This document shows, one piece after another, positions 8,292 through 22,644 of a stretch of DNA of 64,000 nucleotides. This stretch comes from Pictodentalium vernedei (Eukaryota > Mollusca > Scaphopoda > Dentaliida > Dentaliidae), in NCBI GenBank assembly GCA_031216915.1, contig JAUFNR010000049.1, positions 62,001 to 126,000 on the forward strand, in the 5' to 3' direction. A program made the position numbers and the translations under genes. The notes under the pieces are model-generated. The model saw nothing but the letters and a program-made list of their open reading frames with translations. It had not been told where the DNA came from and made no database searches. Within the stretch, counting starts at the first letter, position 1; each line of letters begins with the position of its first letter.

Positions 8292-9369
8292 CCGCTTCGG
8301 TATATTTTTAGATTTTGTGCCCCTCTATGCGTGTGCAAAATTTTGTGAAAATCGGTCCGAAAATGGCTTCGGAATCGTGCGGACAAAATGTGTGGAAAAA
8401 AAAAAATAAAAAAAAAAAAAAAAAAATAATCCGTAGAAAAACAATAGTCTTTTCCAGAGGGAAAAGCCTAATAATCCGTAGAAAAACAATAGTCTTTTCC
8501 AGAGGGAAAAGCCTAACTAGATTTTTCGATTTCAAGAAATCGAGAGATTCACCTATTCCGCTTGTCTTTTTAGGCAGCGACGAAATAAGATTGCATATAG
8601 AGCTGGTAGTTTTTTAGGCTATATTAAGTGCATAGCCGATAGAAAACTCCCTACAGTGTCTAACAATTCTTTCGGCAATACTCTTTCACATTGGCGTGAA
8701 TGCTGTATGCTTAATGTCCAAGTTAGGGCTAAATAGCAAACCCGTTGAACAAATCGCGTGTACTTAATAATAACAACATGTGCATGTGTGACACCATAGA
8801 TTGTGGCGAACGTTTTCGCAGCAGCCATCCCAAACATTCAGCGTTTGTACCTGAAGCTCGCCCGAACTCGGTCATATTATTAGAAAGTCCCGAAACCAAG
8901 CATGGGCCTCGAGGCAGCCGCCCCTCTCTCTCAACCCACACCCCGAACGTGCACATACCCTCTCCTGACATTCAACATGATAGAATGGGAAACTGGTGTC
9001 GCTCTCTGTGTGAAAAGATGCGGTAACTATTTGTGAAGAATGAGTGAAAAAATGATGGAAATCGGCCAAGAATTGGCCGAGATATAGCGTTTTAATGAGT
9101 TGAGGTAATTGTTTGAATTTGGTCCCGTTCTAGCCGGTGCGACCTGACGCTGGGTATATGTCTGGGGTTGTGGCACTGCTCCCCCTCTGGGGTAGTTCCG
9201 CTTGAAATTGTGGATTCTCAGTTTCTATTGGAGAGACGCTGGTGACTGAAAGATGCATTGTGTACACTGGCGCCAAATGGACCTCGCCAAGCTGGTAACA
9301 GTTAGATATTTGTCAGAAATGAAAAGTGGACAGTAATCGCGCATGGGTTAATGGCGAATAGGCGGTAAT

Positions 9370-10088
9370 CTGGCTAATTTGACATTAAAATTGAACAGAC
9401 AGCAGTGTCGCTCATACGCCCACTACGTCCAGACCACTGGAGGCAGCTACACGAAATTTTCAGAAGTTGTTCTACTCTTCCTGCCCGACAGGTTAGTATC
9501 TTTGTCGAGTGGCGTGACCGCGTGGGAACAATGTGGATCGCGTGGAAACCGAAGGGACGATTCGTCCCTCCTCTATTCCCAATGCAACGACGTTTCCATT
9601 CACTATTCACCTGTCACCCGTCGAGTTTGGCATTATTTCTGTCTATTTGACGAACTGTTCAGCTTTCAATATTCACACGTTCACGTGGGACTGAAAGTTT
9701 GGAGTTAAACTGCTTATTTCAGAGCGTACCGGCAGAAACTGACAACTCGACCCGGTGGCGAAAAAGCAGTCGTCTGGCTAATTTGACATTCAAACTGAAC
9801 AGATACAATGTCGGATACACGCCAATTATGTCCCGACCATACAAGGCAGCAACTTCAGATTCTCAGAATGTTTTCTCCTGTCCCTGCCCGACAGTTTAGT
9901 ATCTTTGTCAAGTGCCAAGACCGCGTGGAAACACCGTGGATCAGGTGGAAACCGAGGGGACGATTCGTCCCTACTTTCTTCTCAATTCAACGACTTCCCT
10001 ATTCATTATTTACCTGTCACCGGCTGAGTTTGGCATTATATCTGTCTATTTGATGAACTTTTCAACCTTAACTATTTGCGGCCTCGTG
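9370..10088. repeat. 404-bp tandem pair, unit 2
   Basis: 719 bp, same length as in unit 1. Confidence 0.87.
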
Positions 10089-10547
10089 TTTCACCACCGA
10101 AAGGCCACTGCACGGTTACCAATATATTCAGGGACTGATTTTGCAAAAAAAACCATTATTCCGACTGTACCCACATGGGAACTCCTAAATCTGTAAGGGT
10201 TAAATTTTTAATAATAACGTATAAAACAGAAGTTGTCGTGCTACGCTTGCTGCATGCAGGCATAGAAAACATTCAGCGCTCAATGAATTAGGAATGGAGT
10301 AAATTGTCACTTAAACCAGCGAAATTCTGAAAAAAATGAGAGTTTTTTTTCGCCGGCACCTACCTTATTGCATCCGAGCAGGGACTGCGTTAAACTTTAC
10401 AGCAACCTTATAACAGAAAATATTCTTGGAATTGAACTGTGAATACGAATTTCGAAAGCCTACAGAATGCAAATGGGTGGGTGGCGGGCATCATCACTGG
10501 ATCTAATGTTGTATTTCATGTTTTCTTTATATTCTATTTATTTTTTT

Positions 10548-10549
<2 letters not shown>

Positions 10550-10607
<58 letters not shown>
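10550..10607. repeat. (TC)29 microsatellite, unit 2
   Basis: Pure, 58 bp. Confidence 0.98.
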
Positions 10608-10613
<6 letters not shown>

Positions 10614-11830
10614 ATCTGTGTTTGTCTATAATGTTTATAATATTTTGATTTTGCTAGATTCTGTTATTTATGGAATACGTTCTGCCATATTGTAAATTAT
10701 TAGTCACCGTACAGGAACGGAAGGGCTTCTAAGTGGTAAGCACTTGTCCTCCAATCCTGATTTGCATTGTCAAATGGCAAATAAAATATGTTTAATCTAA
10801 TCTAACAGTAGGGCGGGGGGGGGGGGGGGCATGTGTCCTAGGTAAAAAAAACAGCAGGGTGCAGGTGTTCTAGATAAAATAAACAGCATGGGGGGGGGGG
10901 GGGGGGATGTCCCCGCTAATTAATTTTAATAGCAGGCAGTTGTTCATGGGGCAGGTGTCCTATCCCACTGGTACTTGGCCTTGATGGAAATAACATTTCA
11001 ACAAGAAACAACGGGAAACTTATTTGCAATAAAGCTGCAAATACAAACTTGATTTTAGGACCATTCCATGGACATGTTAAAGCCTACTGCGATATCAGCG
11101 TTTCTTACTCTCGTCCTTTCACCACACCGCAGTATTTTACCCGAGTCGAGTTCTGACGTCATGAAAGTTTGACGGACATGCTTTCAATTTTGTTATTGAC
11201 AACAACATATTTATAATTTCGTGCTTACTGATCCGAATTTTGAAAACGACACACGCAATCGCGAAAGCATTTTCTGAAAAACACGATTCTGTAAAAGGTT
11301 TTAATGAAATTTGATTATTTTTTTTTTATTTTCTATTTCGATGGCTCTTGTCGAAAAGGTGCTAATCACTGATCGTCCCAAACGAGATCAAAGACACGCC
11401 GTAGTTTAATAACAGACAGAGAATCTTCTAAGAATATACATGCGCAATCCTAAAATGCAATAAATCAAGTGTATTTTCACGTTTTATGAGAGAAATATGT
11501 CCAATTGTATCATTGAATCATTTTTAGGTATATGTGGGTGAGAAATTTTCTATACGGACAAAATACAGGCTAAATAAAATATTTGCCATTATTTTCCGCA
11601 GACGTATTTTTGTCTTTGCTTCTTGGGGAAATTTCTTGCTGCTAAATACAACGAAGGTGTGTTATTTGATGTGGTCAGAACCGTCAGGTGGTCGGGTCCG
11701 AAACCGCACCTCGCAGAGGATGTAGTGGGGGTGTCGATTTTACAAGTAATGTAGGCAGCGTACACGGCATGGGCTGTCTGCCTTTAATCCGACAAAACAG
11801 GGTTAAGGCTTGGTTTTTTGAATACCCTTA

Positions 11831-11847
11831 TTTATTTATTTATTTAC

Positions 11848-11882
<35 letters not shown>

Positions 11883-12236
11883 TTGGTGTTTAAGGTCACA
11901 TACTTCTGCACAATGGCTAATCGTGACCGTGACAGTTTTAGAGGTGGAGGAAGCCGGAGTACCCGGAGAGAACCACCAAGCATCGACGAGCAACTGTCAG
12001 CTCCTCAACATTCTCACTCTGTTCAGGCTCCGCTCAGGCAGGGTTACAGAGGTTGAAGACATGTGCACCATCGACGTGCAGTATGCCTTAGTACACGGGG
12101 ACATCGTGCCCCTATGTCGGCAACCGGACCAAAGTGCCTTGCCCAAGGACACAACGTGAGTCGTCCCGGACGGGGATCGAACTCGGGACCTCTAGCATAG
12201 AAGTACAATAGTCTACCACTGAGCCACCGCGCTCCC
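11831..12236 (-). mobile_element. SINE, copy at unit 2/3 junction (406 bp)
   Basis: Same insertion, carried along by unit amplification: identical position and the same 13-bp duplication at 11818-11830 and 12237-12249. The tail is one tetranucleotide shorter than at 5802 and holds one TTAC interruption. Confidence 0.88.
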
Positions 12237-12238
12237 TT

Positions 12239-14316
12239 GAATACCCTTAATACTATCATACATTATCCCCCAGGAATAAATCTGATAAAAGAGGTCATGT
12301 TTATCTATTGCATACCCATTTTGCTGCCCGAAAACAGCCGATTTTATTAAAATTTTGACGTTTAGCAGCCGGTAGAGGCATTAACAAATGACTAGCGGAA
12401 TATTCTATCTATGCAATTTGTAAGACCTGCCAATGTCAAATTGTTCTTGAAAATCCCCAACAAGCAGTTAGCGAAATCCACGAAAATGTAAATTTTAAGC
12501 GTTTAAGGGGCATCTCTCCTTATCCAGTTCAAAATGGGTTAAGTTTCATTCTTTTAAATACCCTTACTACTTACAAACCTTAAACACCAATTAGATTCCA
12601 TGATTTTTCTGGACCCCCACAGTGTCTGATGAATTGTTTTTAACTGTCTCACAAAAGTTCCTTCATTGATGTTATGAGAACGGTGAGTATAGTAGTCTCA
12701 AATGATTCGGTTTGGTTTTGATAAAAAAATGTTTAGGTAAAACCCATCATTAATGGTAGAATGGGTTAATATCAATATCAATGTTTCCCTATCAGTTTTG
12801 CGTCCGGTAAAAGCCCATGAAGGGTTAACAAATGCCTACCAGAATAATTGATCCATGCAACTGGACATATGACACCAAGACCTATCAACGGCCATTTTCT
12901 CTTGAAAACCCCACAAAATGTTTGTAAAGAAATCCAGGGAAAACGATTTTTAAACTTTTGATGGGTGTCCCTGTTAACCTCCCCAACAGGGGTTAACGCT
13001 TGGCTTTTTGAATACCTTTATTACTTACAAAAATGGTCCTCTGTGAATTCCACTTCAAACAAAGGAGATTATGTTTATCTCTCATGTATACATTAGGTGC
13101 TGTGCGTGTCTGAAAACAGTCCCATGTTAACAACATTACGATGCTTGGCAGCTTGTAGATGGTTAATGTCACATAAACACCTACGAATAGTCAATTTGTC
13201 TTGAAACCCTACAAGTTACCGTTAGGGAAATTCACAGAAAATGGGAATTTAAAGCTTTCAAGGGATATCTCTCTTTAGCCTGCCCAAAATGGGTTAAGAC
13301 GTCGACTTTTGAATACCCTTACTACTTACAAAAATGTTTCCATATAAATTGTACGCGCGATAAAAGAAGGAACTTTTCTTTGTGGTGTACCCTTTGGGTG
13401 CTGTTGGTGTGCAAAAACAGCCCATTTTATCGCAATTTTGACCTTCAGCAGCCCGGGGAGGGTTAACTAATGCTGACCAGAATATTTTGTTCATGCGACT
13501 TGTAATGTCACACCAAGACCTGCAAATAGCCGATTTTTCTTGAAAACCTACAAGATGTTGTTAGAGAAATCCACAGAAAACGGGTATTTTAAGATTTTAA
13601 TGGGTATCTCTCTTTAACCAGCCCCAAATGGGTTAAGACGTCAAATTTTGAATACCCTTACCACTTTCAAAAATATTTTCCGATCAATTTTGCGTCCGAT
13701 AAATGAAGGCCCCTTTCTCTGTGGTATATCGTTTGGGTGCTGTTGGTGTCTAAAAACAGCCCATTTTATCACAATTTTTACGTTTAGCAGCTCGGGGAGG
13801 GTTAACTAATGCCGACCGGAATATTTTATCCATGCAACTTGTAATGTCACACCAAGACCTGAGAGTGACCAATTTTTCTTGAAAATCTACAAGACTCGTT
13901 TAGAGAAATCCACAGAAAACATGAAGTTTTGAGCTTTTTGGGGGCATTGCTGTTTAACCAGCCCAAAACGGGTTAACACTTGGTTTTCTGAACACCCTTA
14001 TTACTTACAAAAATGATCTTCGGTGAATTCCACTTCCAGTAAAGAAAGTTATATTTATCTCTCATGTATTGTTTGGGTGGGGTGGGGGCCTGAAACCGGC
14101 CTATTTCATCAAAATTTCGATGTTTGGCAGCCTGTGGAGGGTTACCATATGCATCGCCTGATATGTCGTGTGTATCAAAGGGCGTGTCACAGACAGGTCT
14201 AGCAATGCCGAATGTATAAAAAAAATCTACAAGACGTGTTTCGAGAAAGTGCCGATAAACCCCAATTTTGACAGTTTTTTGCCAATTGTGACGAAATAAG
14301 GGTTAAATCGAAAATT
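12239..14316. repeat. Sub-repeat array A-F, unit 3
   Basis: 2078 bp, no indel against unit 1; T replaces C at 12389 in sub-repeat A. Confidence 0.88.
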
Positions 14317-15394
14317 CCGCTTCGGTATATTTTTAGATTTTGTGCCCCTCTATGCGTGTGCAAAATTTTGTGAAAATCGGTCCGAAAATGGCTTCGGAAT
14401 CGTGCGGACAAAATGTGTGGAAAAAAAAAAATAAAAAAAAAAAAAAAAAAATAATCCGTAGAAAAACAATAGTCTTTTCCAGAGGGAAAAGCCTAATAAT
14501 CCGTAGAAAAACAATAGTCTTTTCCAGAGGGAAAAGCCTAACTAGATTTTTCGATTTCAAGAAATCGAGAGATTCACCTATTCCGCTTGTCTTTTTAGGC
14601 AGCGACGAAATAAGATTGCATATAGAGCTGGTAGTTTTTTAGGCTATATTAAGTGCATAGCCGATAGAAAACTCCCTACAGTGTCTAACAATTCTTTCGG
14701 CAATACTCTTTCACATTGGCGTGAATGCTGTATGCTTAATGTCCAAGTTAGGGCTAAATAGCAAACCCGTTGAACAAATCGCGTGTACTTAATAATAACA
14801 ACATGTGCATGTGTGACACCATAGATTGTGGCGAACGTTTTCGCAGCAGCCATCCCAAACATTCAGCGTTTGTACCTGAAGCTCGCCCGAACTCGGTCAT
14901 ATTATTAGAAAGTCCCGAAACCAAGCATGGGCCTCGAGGCAGCCGCCCCTCTCTCTCAACCCACACCCCGAACGTGCACATACCCTCTCCTGACATTCAA
15001 CATGATAGAATGGGAAATTGGTGTCGCTCTCTGTGTGAAAAGATGCGGTAACTATTTGTGAAGAATGAGTGAAAAAATGATGGAAATCGGCCAAGAATTG
15101 GCCGAGATATAGCGTTTTAATGAGTTGAGGTAATTGTTTGAATTTGGTCCCGTTCTAGCCGGTGCGACCTGACGCTGGGTATATGTCTGGGGTTGTGGCA
15201 CTGCTCCCCCTCTGGGGTAGTTCCGCTTGAAATTGTGGATTCTCAGTTTCTATTGGAGAGACGCTGGTGACTGAAAGATGCATTGTGTACACTGGCGCCA
15301 AATGGACCTCGCCAAGCTGGTAACAGTTAGATATTTGTCAGAAATGAAAAGTGGACAGTAATCGCGCATGGGTTAATGGCGAATAGGCGGTAAT

Positions 15395-16113
15395 CTGGCT
15401 AATTTGACATTAAAATTGAACAGACAGCAGTGTCGCTCATACGCCCACTACGTCCAGACCACTGGAGGCAGCTACACGAAATTTTCAGAAGTTGTTCTAC
15501 TCTTCCTGCCCGACAGGTTAGTATCTTTGTCGAGTGGCGTGACCGCGTGGGAACAATGTGGATCGCGTGGAAACCGAAGGGACGATTCGTCCCTCCTCTA
15601 TTCCCAATGCAACGACGTTTCCATTCACTATTCACCTGTCACCCGTCGAGTTTGGCATTATTTCTGTCTATTTGACGAACTGTTCAGCTTTCAATATTCA
15701 CACGTTCACGTGGGACTGAAAGTTTGGAGTTAAACTGCTTATTTCAGAGCGTACCGGCAGAAACTGACAACTCGACCCGGTGGCGAAAAAGCAGTCGTCT
15801 GGCTAATTTGACATTCAAACTGAACAGATACAATGTCGGATACACGCCAATTATGTCCCGACCATACAAGGCAGCAACTTCAGATTCTCAGAATGTTTTC
15901 TCCTGTCCCTGCCCGACAGTTTAGTATCTTTGTCAAGTGCCAAGACCGCGTGGAAACACCGTGGATCAGGTGGAAACCGAGGGGACGATTCGTCCCTACT
16001 TTCTTCTCAATTCAACGACTTCCCTATTCATTATTTACCTGTCACCGGCTGAGTTTGGCATTATATCTGTCTATTTGATGAACTTTTCAACCTTAACTAT
16101 TTGCGGCCTCGTG
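15395..16113. repeat. 404-bp tandem pair, unit 3
   Basis: 719 bp, colinear with unit 1. Confidence 0.87.
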
Positions 16114-16571
16114 TTTCACCACCGAAAGGCCACTGCACGGTTACCAATATATTCAGGGACTGATTTTGCAAAAAAAACCATTATTCCGACTGTACCCACA
16201 TGGGAACTCCTAAATCTGTAAGGGTTAAATTTTTAATAATAACGTATAAAACAGAAGTTGTCGTGCTACGCTTGCTGCATGCAGGCATAGAAAACATTCA
16301 GCGCTCAATGAATTAGGAATGGAGTAAATTGTCACTTAAACCAGCGAAATTCTGAAAAAAATGAGAGTTTTTTTCGCCGGCACCTACCTTATTGCATCCG
16401 AGCAGGGACTGCGTTAAACTTTACAGCAACCTTATAACAGAAAATATTCTTGGAATTGAACTGTGAATACGAATTTCGAAAGCCTACAGAATGCAAATGG
16501 GTGGGTGGCGGGCATCATCACTGGATCTAATGTTGTATTTCATGTTTTCTTTATATTCTATTTATTTTTTT

Positions 16572-16573
<2 letters not shown>

Positions 16574-16629
<56 letters not shown>
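16574..16629. repeat. (TC)28 microsatellite, unit 3
   Basis: Pure, 56 bp. Confidence 0.98.
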
Positions 16630-16635
<6 letters not shown>

Positions 16636-17844
16636 ATCTGTGTTTGTCTATAATGTTTATAATATTTTGATTTTGCTAGATTCTGTTATTTATGGAATAC
16701 GTTCTGCCATATTGTAAATTATTAGTCACCGTACAGGAACGGAAGGGCTTCTAAGTGGTAAGCACTTGTCCTCCAATCCTGATTTGCATTGTCAAATGGC
16801 AAATAAAATATGTTTAATCTAATCTAACAGTAGGGCGGGGGGGGGGGGGGCATGTGTCCTAGGTAAAAAAAACAGCAGGGTGCAGGTGTTCTAGATAAAA
16901 TAAACAGCATGGGGGGGGGGGGGATGTCCCCGCTAATTAATTTTAATAGCAGGCAGTTGTTCATGGGGCAGGTGTCCTATCCCACTGGTACTTGGCCTTG
17001 ATGGAAATAACATTTCAACAAGAAACAACGGGAAACTTATTTGCAATAAAGCTGCAAATACAAACTTGATTTTAGGACCATTCCATGGACATGTTAAAGC
17101 CTACTGCGATATCAGCGTTTCTTACTCTCGTCCTTTCACCACACCGCAGTATTTTACCCGAGTCGAGTTCTGACGTCATGAAAGTTTGACGGACATGCTT
17201 TCAATTTTGTTATTGACAACAACATATTTATAATTTCGTGCTTACTGATCCGAATTTTGAAAACGACACACGCAATCGCGAAAGCATTTTCTGAAAAACA
17301 CGATTCTGTAAAAGGTTTTAATGAAATTTGATTATTTTTTTTTTATTTTCTATTTCGATGGCTCTTGTCGAAAAGGTGCTAATCACTGATCGTCCCAAAC
17401 GAGATCAAAGACACGCCGTAGTTTAATAACAGACAGAGAATCTTCTAAGAATATACATGCGCAATCCTAAAATGCAATAAATCAAGTGTATTTTCACGTT
17501 TTATGAGAGAAATATGTCCAATTGTATCATTGAATCATTTTTAGGTATATGTGGGTGAGAAATTTTCTATACGGACAAAATACAGGCTAAATAAAATATT
17601 TGCCATTATTTTCCGCAGACGTATTTTTGTCTTTGCTTCTTGGGGAAATTTCTTGCTGCTAAATACAACGAAGGTGTGTTATTTGATGTGGTCAGAACCG
17701 TCAGGTGGTCGGGTCCGAAACCGCACCTCGCAGAGGATGTAGTGGGGGTGTCGATTTTACAAGTAATGTAGGCAGCGTACACGGCATGGGCTGTCTGCCT
17801 TTAATCCGACAAAACAGGGTTAAGGCTTGGTTTTTTGAATACCC

Positions 17845-17847
<3 letters not shown>

Positions 17848-17903
<56 letters not shown>

Positions 17904-18257
17904 TTGGTGTTTAAGGTCACATACTTCTGCACAATGGCTAATCGTGACCGTGACAGTTTTAGAGGTGGAGGAAGCCGGAGTACCCGGAGAGAACCACCAA
18001 GCATCGACGAGCAACTGTCAGCTCCTCAACATTCTCACTCTGTTCAGGCTCCGCTCAGGCAGGGTTACAGAGGTTGAAGACATGTGCACCATCGACGTGC
18101 AGTATGCCTTAGTACACGGGGACATCGTGCCCCTATGTCGGCAACCGGACCAAAGTGCCTTGCCCAAGGACACAACGTGAGTCGTCCCGGACGGGGATCG
18201 AACTCGGGACCTCTAGCATAGAAGTACAATAGTCTACCACTGAGCCACCGCGCTCCC
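17848..18257 (-). mobile_element. SINE, copy at unit 3/4 junction (410 bp)
   Basis: Same length and flanks as the 5802 copy; uninterrupted tetranucleotide tail. Confidence 0.88.
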
Positions 18258-18259
18258 TT

Positions 18260-20337
18260 GAATACCCTTAATACTATCATACATTATCCCCCAGGAATAA
18301 ATCTGATAAAAGAGGTCATGTTTATCTATTGCATACCCATTTTGCTGCCCGAAAACAGCCGATTTTATTAAAATTTTGACGTTTAGCAGCCGGTAGAGGC
18401 ATTAACAAATGACTAGCGGAATATTCTATCTATGCAATTTGTAAGACCTGCCAATGTCAAATTGTTCTTGAAAATCCCCAACAAGCAGTTAGCGAAATCC
18501 ACGAAAATGTAAATTTTAAGCGTTTAAGGGGCATCTCTCCTTATCCAGTTCAAAATGGGTTAAGTTTCATTCTTTTAAATACCCTTACTACTTACAAACC
18601 TTAAACACCAATTAGATTCCATGATTTTTCTGGACCCCCACAGTGTCTGATGAATTGTTTTTAACTGTCTCACAAAAGTTCCTTCATTGATGTTATGAGA
18701 ACGGTGAGTATAGTAGTCTCAAATGATTCGGTTTGGTTTTGATAAAAAAATGTTTAGGTAAAACCCATCATTAATGGTAGAATGGGTTAATATCAATATC
18801 AATGTTTCCCTATCAGTTTTGCGTCCGGTAAAAGCCCATGAAGGGTTAACAAATGCCTACCAGAATAATTGATCCATGCAACTGGACATATGACACCAAG
18901 ACCTATCAACGGCCATTTTCTCTTGAAAACCCCACAAAATGTTTGTAAAGAAATCCAGGGAAAACGATTTTTAAACTTTTGATGGGTGTCCCTGTTAACC
19001 TCCCCAACAGGGGTTAACGCTTGGCTTTTTGAATACCTTTATTACTTACAAAAATGGTCCTCTGTGAATTCCACTTCAAACAAAGGAGATTATGTTTATC
19101 TCTCATGTATACATTAGGTGCTGTGCGTGTCTGAAAACAGTCCCATGTTAACAACATTACGATGCTTGGCAGCTTGTAGATGGTTAATGTCACATAAACA
19201 CCTACGAATAGTCAATTTGTCTTGAAACCCTACAAGTTACCGTTAGGGAAATTCACAGAAAATGGGAATTTAAAGCTTTCAAGGGATATCTCTCTTTAGC
19301 CTGCCCAAAATGGGTTAAGACGTCGACTTTTGAATACCCTTACTACTTACAAAAATGTTTCCATATAAATTGTACGCGCGATAAAAGAAGGAACTTTTCT
19401 TTGTGGTGTACCCTTTGGGTGCTGTTGGTGTGCAAAAACAGCCCATTTTATCGCAATTTTGACCTTCAGCAGCCCGGGGAGGGTTAACTAATGCTGACCA
19501 GAATATTTTGTTCATGCGACTTGTAATGTCACACCAAGACCTGCAAATAGCCGATTTTTCTTGAAAACCTACAAGATGTTGTTAGAGAAATCCACAGAAA
19601 ACGGGTATTTTAAGATTTTAATGGGTATCTCTCTTTAACCAGCCCCAAATGGGTTAAGACGTCAAATTTTGAATACCCTTACCACTTTCAAAAATATTTT
19701 CCGATCAATTTTGCGTCCGATAAATGAAGGCCCCTTTCTCTGTGGTATATCGTTTGGGTGCTGTTGGTGTCTAAAAACAGCCCATTTTATCACAATTTTT
19801 ACGTTTAGCAGCTCGGGGAGGGTTAACTAATGCCGACCGGAATATTTTATCCATGCAACTTGTAATGTCACACCAAGACCTGAGAGTGACCAATTTTTCT
19901 TGAAAATCTACAAGACTCGTTTAGAGAAATCCACAGAAAACATGAAGTTTTGAGCTTTTTGGGGGCATTGCTGTTTAACCAGCCCAAAACGGGTTAACAC
20001 TTGGTTTTCTGAACACCCTTATTACTTACAAAAATGATCTTCGGTGAATTCCACTTCCAGTAAAGAAAGTTATATTTATCTCTCATGTATTGTTTGGGTG
20101 GGGTGGGGGCCTGAAACCGGCCTATTTCATCAAAATTTCGATGTTTGGCAGCCTGTGGAGGGTTACCATATGCATCGCCTGATATGTCGTGTGTATCAAA
20201 GGGCGTGTCACAGACAGGTCTAGCAATGCCGAATGTATAAAAAAAATCTACAAGACGTGTTTCGAGAAAGTGCCGATAAACCCCAATTTTGACAGTTTTT
20301 TGCCAATTGTGACGAAATAAGGGTTAAATCGAAAATT
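18260..20337. repeat. Sub-repeat array A-F, unit 4
   Basis: 2078 bp, colinear with unit 3. Confidence 0.88.
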
Positions 20338-21414
20338 CCGCTTCGGTATATTTTTAGATTTTGTGCCCCTCTATGCGTGTGCAAAATTTTGTGAAAATCG
20401 GTCCGAAAATGGCTTCGGAATCGTGCGGACAAAATGTGTGGAAAAAAAAAAATAAAAAAAAAAAAAAAAAATAATCCGTAGAAAAACAATAGTCTTTTCC
20501 AGAGGGAAAAGCCTAATAATCCGTAGAAAAACAATAGTCTTTTCCAGAGGGAAAAGCCTAACTAGATTTTTCGATTTCAAGAAATCGAGAGATTCACCTA
20601 TTCCGCTTGTCTTTTTAGGCAGCGACGAAATAAGATTGCATATAGAGCTGGTAGTTTTTTAGGCTATATTAAGTGCATAGCCGATAGAAAACTCCCTACA
20701 GTGTCTAACAATTCTTTCGGCAATACTCTTTCACATTGGCGTGAATGCTGTATGCTTAATGTCCAAGTTAGGGCTAAATAGCAAACCCGTTGAACAAATC
20801 GCGTGTACTTAATAATAACAACATGTGCATGTGTGACACCATAGATTGTGGCGAACGTTTTCGCAGCAGCCATCCCAAACATTCAGCGTTTGTACCTGAA
20901 GCTCGCCCGAACTCGGTCATATTATTAGAAAGTCCCGAAACCAAGCATGGGCCTCGAGGCAGCCGCCCCTCTCTCTCAACCCACACCCCGAACGTGCACA
21001 TACCCTCTCCTGACATTCAACATGATAGAATGGGAAACTGGTGTCGCTCTCTGTGTGAAAAGATGCGGTAACTATTTGTGAAGAATGAGTGAAAAAATGA
21101 TGGAAATCGGCCAAGAATTGGCCGAGATATAGCGTTTTAATGAGTTGAGGTAATTGTTTGAATTTGGTCCCGTTCTAGCCGGTGCGACCTGACGCTGGGT
21201 ATATGTCTGGGGTTGTGGCACTGCTCCCCCTCTGGGGTAGTTCCGCTTGAAATTGTGGATTCTCAGTTTCTATTGGAGAGACGCTGGTGACTGAAAGATG
21301 CATTGTGTACACTGGCGCCAAATGGACCTCGCCAAGCTGGTAACAGTTAGATATTTGTCAGAAATGAAAAGTGGACAGTAATCGCGCATGGGTTAATGGC
21401 GAATAGGCGGTAAT

Positions 21415-22133
21415 CTGGCTAATTTGACATTAAAATTGAACAGACAGCAGTGTCGCTCATACGCCCACTACGTCCAGACCACTGGAGGCAGCTACACGAA
21501 ATTTTCAGAAGTTGTTCTACTCTTCCTGCCCGACAGGTTAGTATCTTTGTCGAGTGGCGTGACCGCGTGGGAACAATGTGGATCGCGTGGAAACCGAAGG
21601 GACGATTCGTCCCTCCTCTATTCCCAATGCAACGACGTTTCCATTCACTATTCACCTGTCACCCGTCGAGTTTGGCATTATTTCTGTCTATTTGACGAAC
21701 TGTTCAGCTTTCAATATTCACACGTTCACGTGGGACTGAAAGTTTGGAGTTAAACTGCTTATTTCAGAGCGTACCGGCAGAAACTGACAACTCGACCCGG
21801 TGGCGAAAAAGCAGTCGTCTGGCTAATTTGACATTCAAACTGAACAGATACAATGTCGGATACACGCCAATTATGTCCCGACCATACAAGGCAGCAACTT
21901 CAGATTCTCAGAATGTTTTCTCCTGTCCCTGCCCGACAGTTTAGTATCTTTGTCAAGTGCCAAGACCGCGTGGAAACACCGTGGATCAGGTGGAAACCGA
22001 GGGGACGATTCGTCCCTACTTTCTTCTCAATTCAACGACTTCCCTATTCATTATTTACCTGTCACCGGCTGAGTTTGGCATTATATCTGTCTATTTGATG
22101 AACTTTTCAACCTTAACTATTTGCGGCCTCGTG
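21415..22133. repeat. 404-bp tandem pair, unit 4
   Basis: 719 bp, no change seen. Confidence 0.87.
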
Positions 22134-22592
22134 TTTCACCACCGAAAGGCCACTGCACGGTTACCAATATATTCAGGGACTGATTTTGCAAAAAAAACCA
22201 TTATTCCGACTGTACCCACATGGGAACTCCTAAATCTGTAAGGGTTAAATTTTTAATAATAACGTATAAAACAGAAGTTGTCGTGCTACGCTTGCTGCAT
22301 GCAGGCATAGAAAACATTCAGCGCTCAATGAATTAGGAATGGAGTAAATTGTCACTTAAACCAGCGAAATTCTGAAAAAAATGAGAGTTTTTTTTCGCCG
22401 GCACCTACCTTATTGCATCCGAGCAGGGACTGCGTTAAACTTTACAGCAACCTTATAACAGAAAATATTCTTGGAATTGAACTGTGAATACGAATTTCGA
22501 AAGCCTACAGAATGCAAATGGGTGGGTGGCGGGCATCATCACTGGATCTAATGTTGTATTTCATGTTTTCTTTATATTCTATTTATTTTTTT

Positions 22593-22594
<2 letters not shown>

Positions 22595-22638
<44 letters not shown>
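22595..22638. repeat. (TC)22 microsatellite, unit 4
   Basis: Pure, 44 bp, shortest of the ten. Confidence 0.98.

Positions 22639-22644
<6 letters not shown>

Larger units (their letters stand above)
6024..12048. repeat. Macrosatellite unit 2 (6025 bp)
   Basis: Same content as unit 1. Differences I could see are nearly all in simple repeats: (TC)29, first G tract 15, second G tract 17, and a (TTTA)n tract interrupted once by a TTAC. It carries C at 6364, the state shared with units 1, 10 and 11. Confidence 0.99.
12049..18069. repeat. Macrosatellite unit 3 (6021 bp)
   Basis: First unit with T (12389) at the C/T site that separates units 3-9 from 1, 2, 10 and 11. Private T at 15018. It has one T fewer in the T run near 16370, as does unit 10. 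(TC)28; G tracts 14 and 13. Confidence 0.99.
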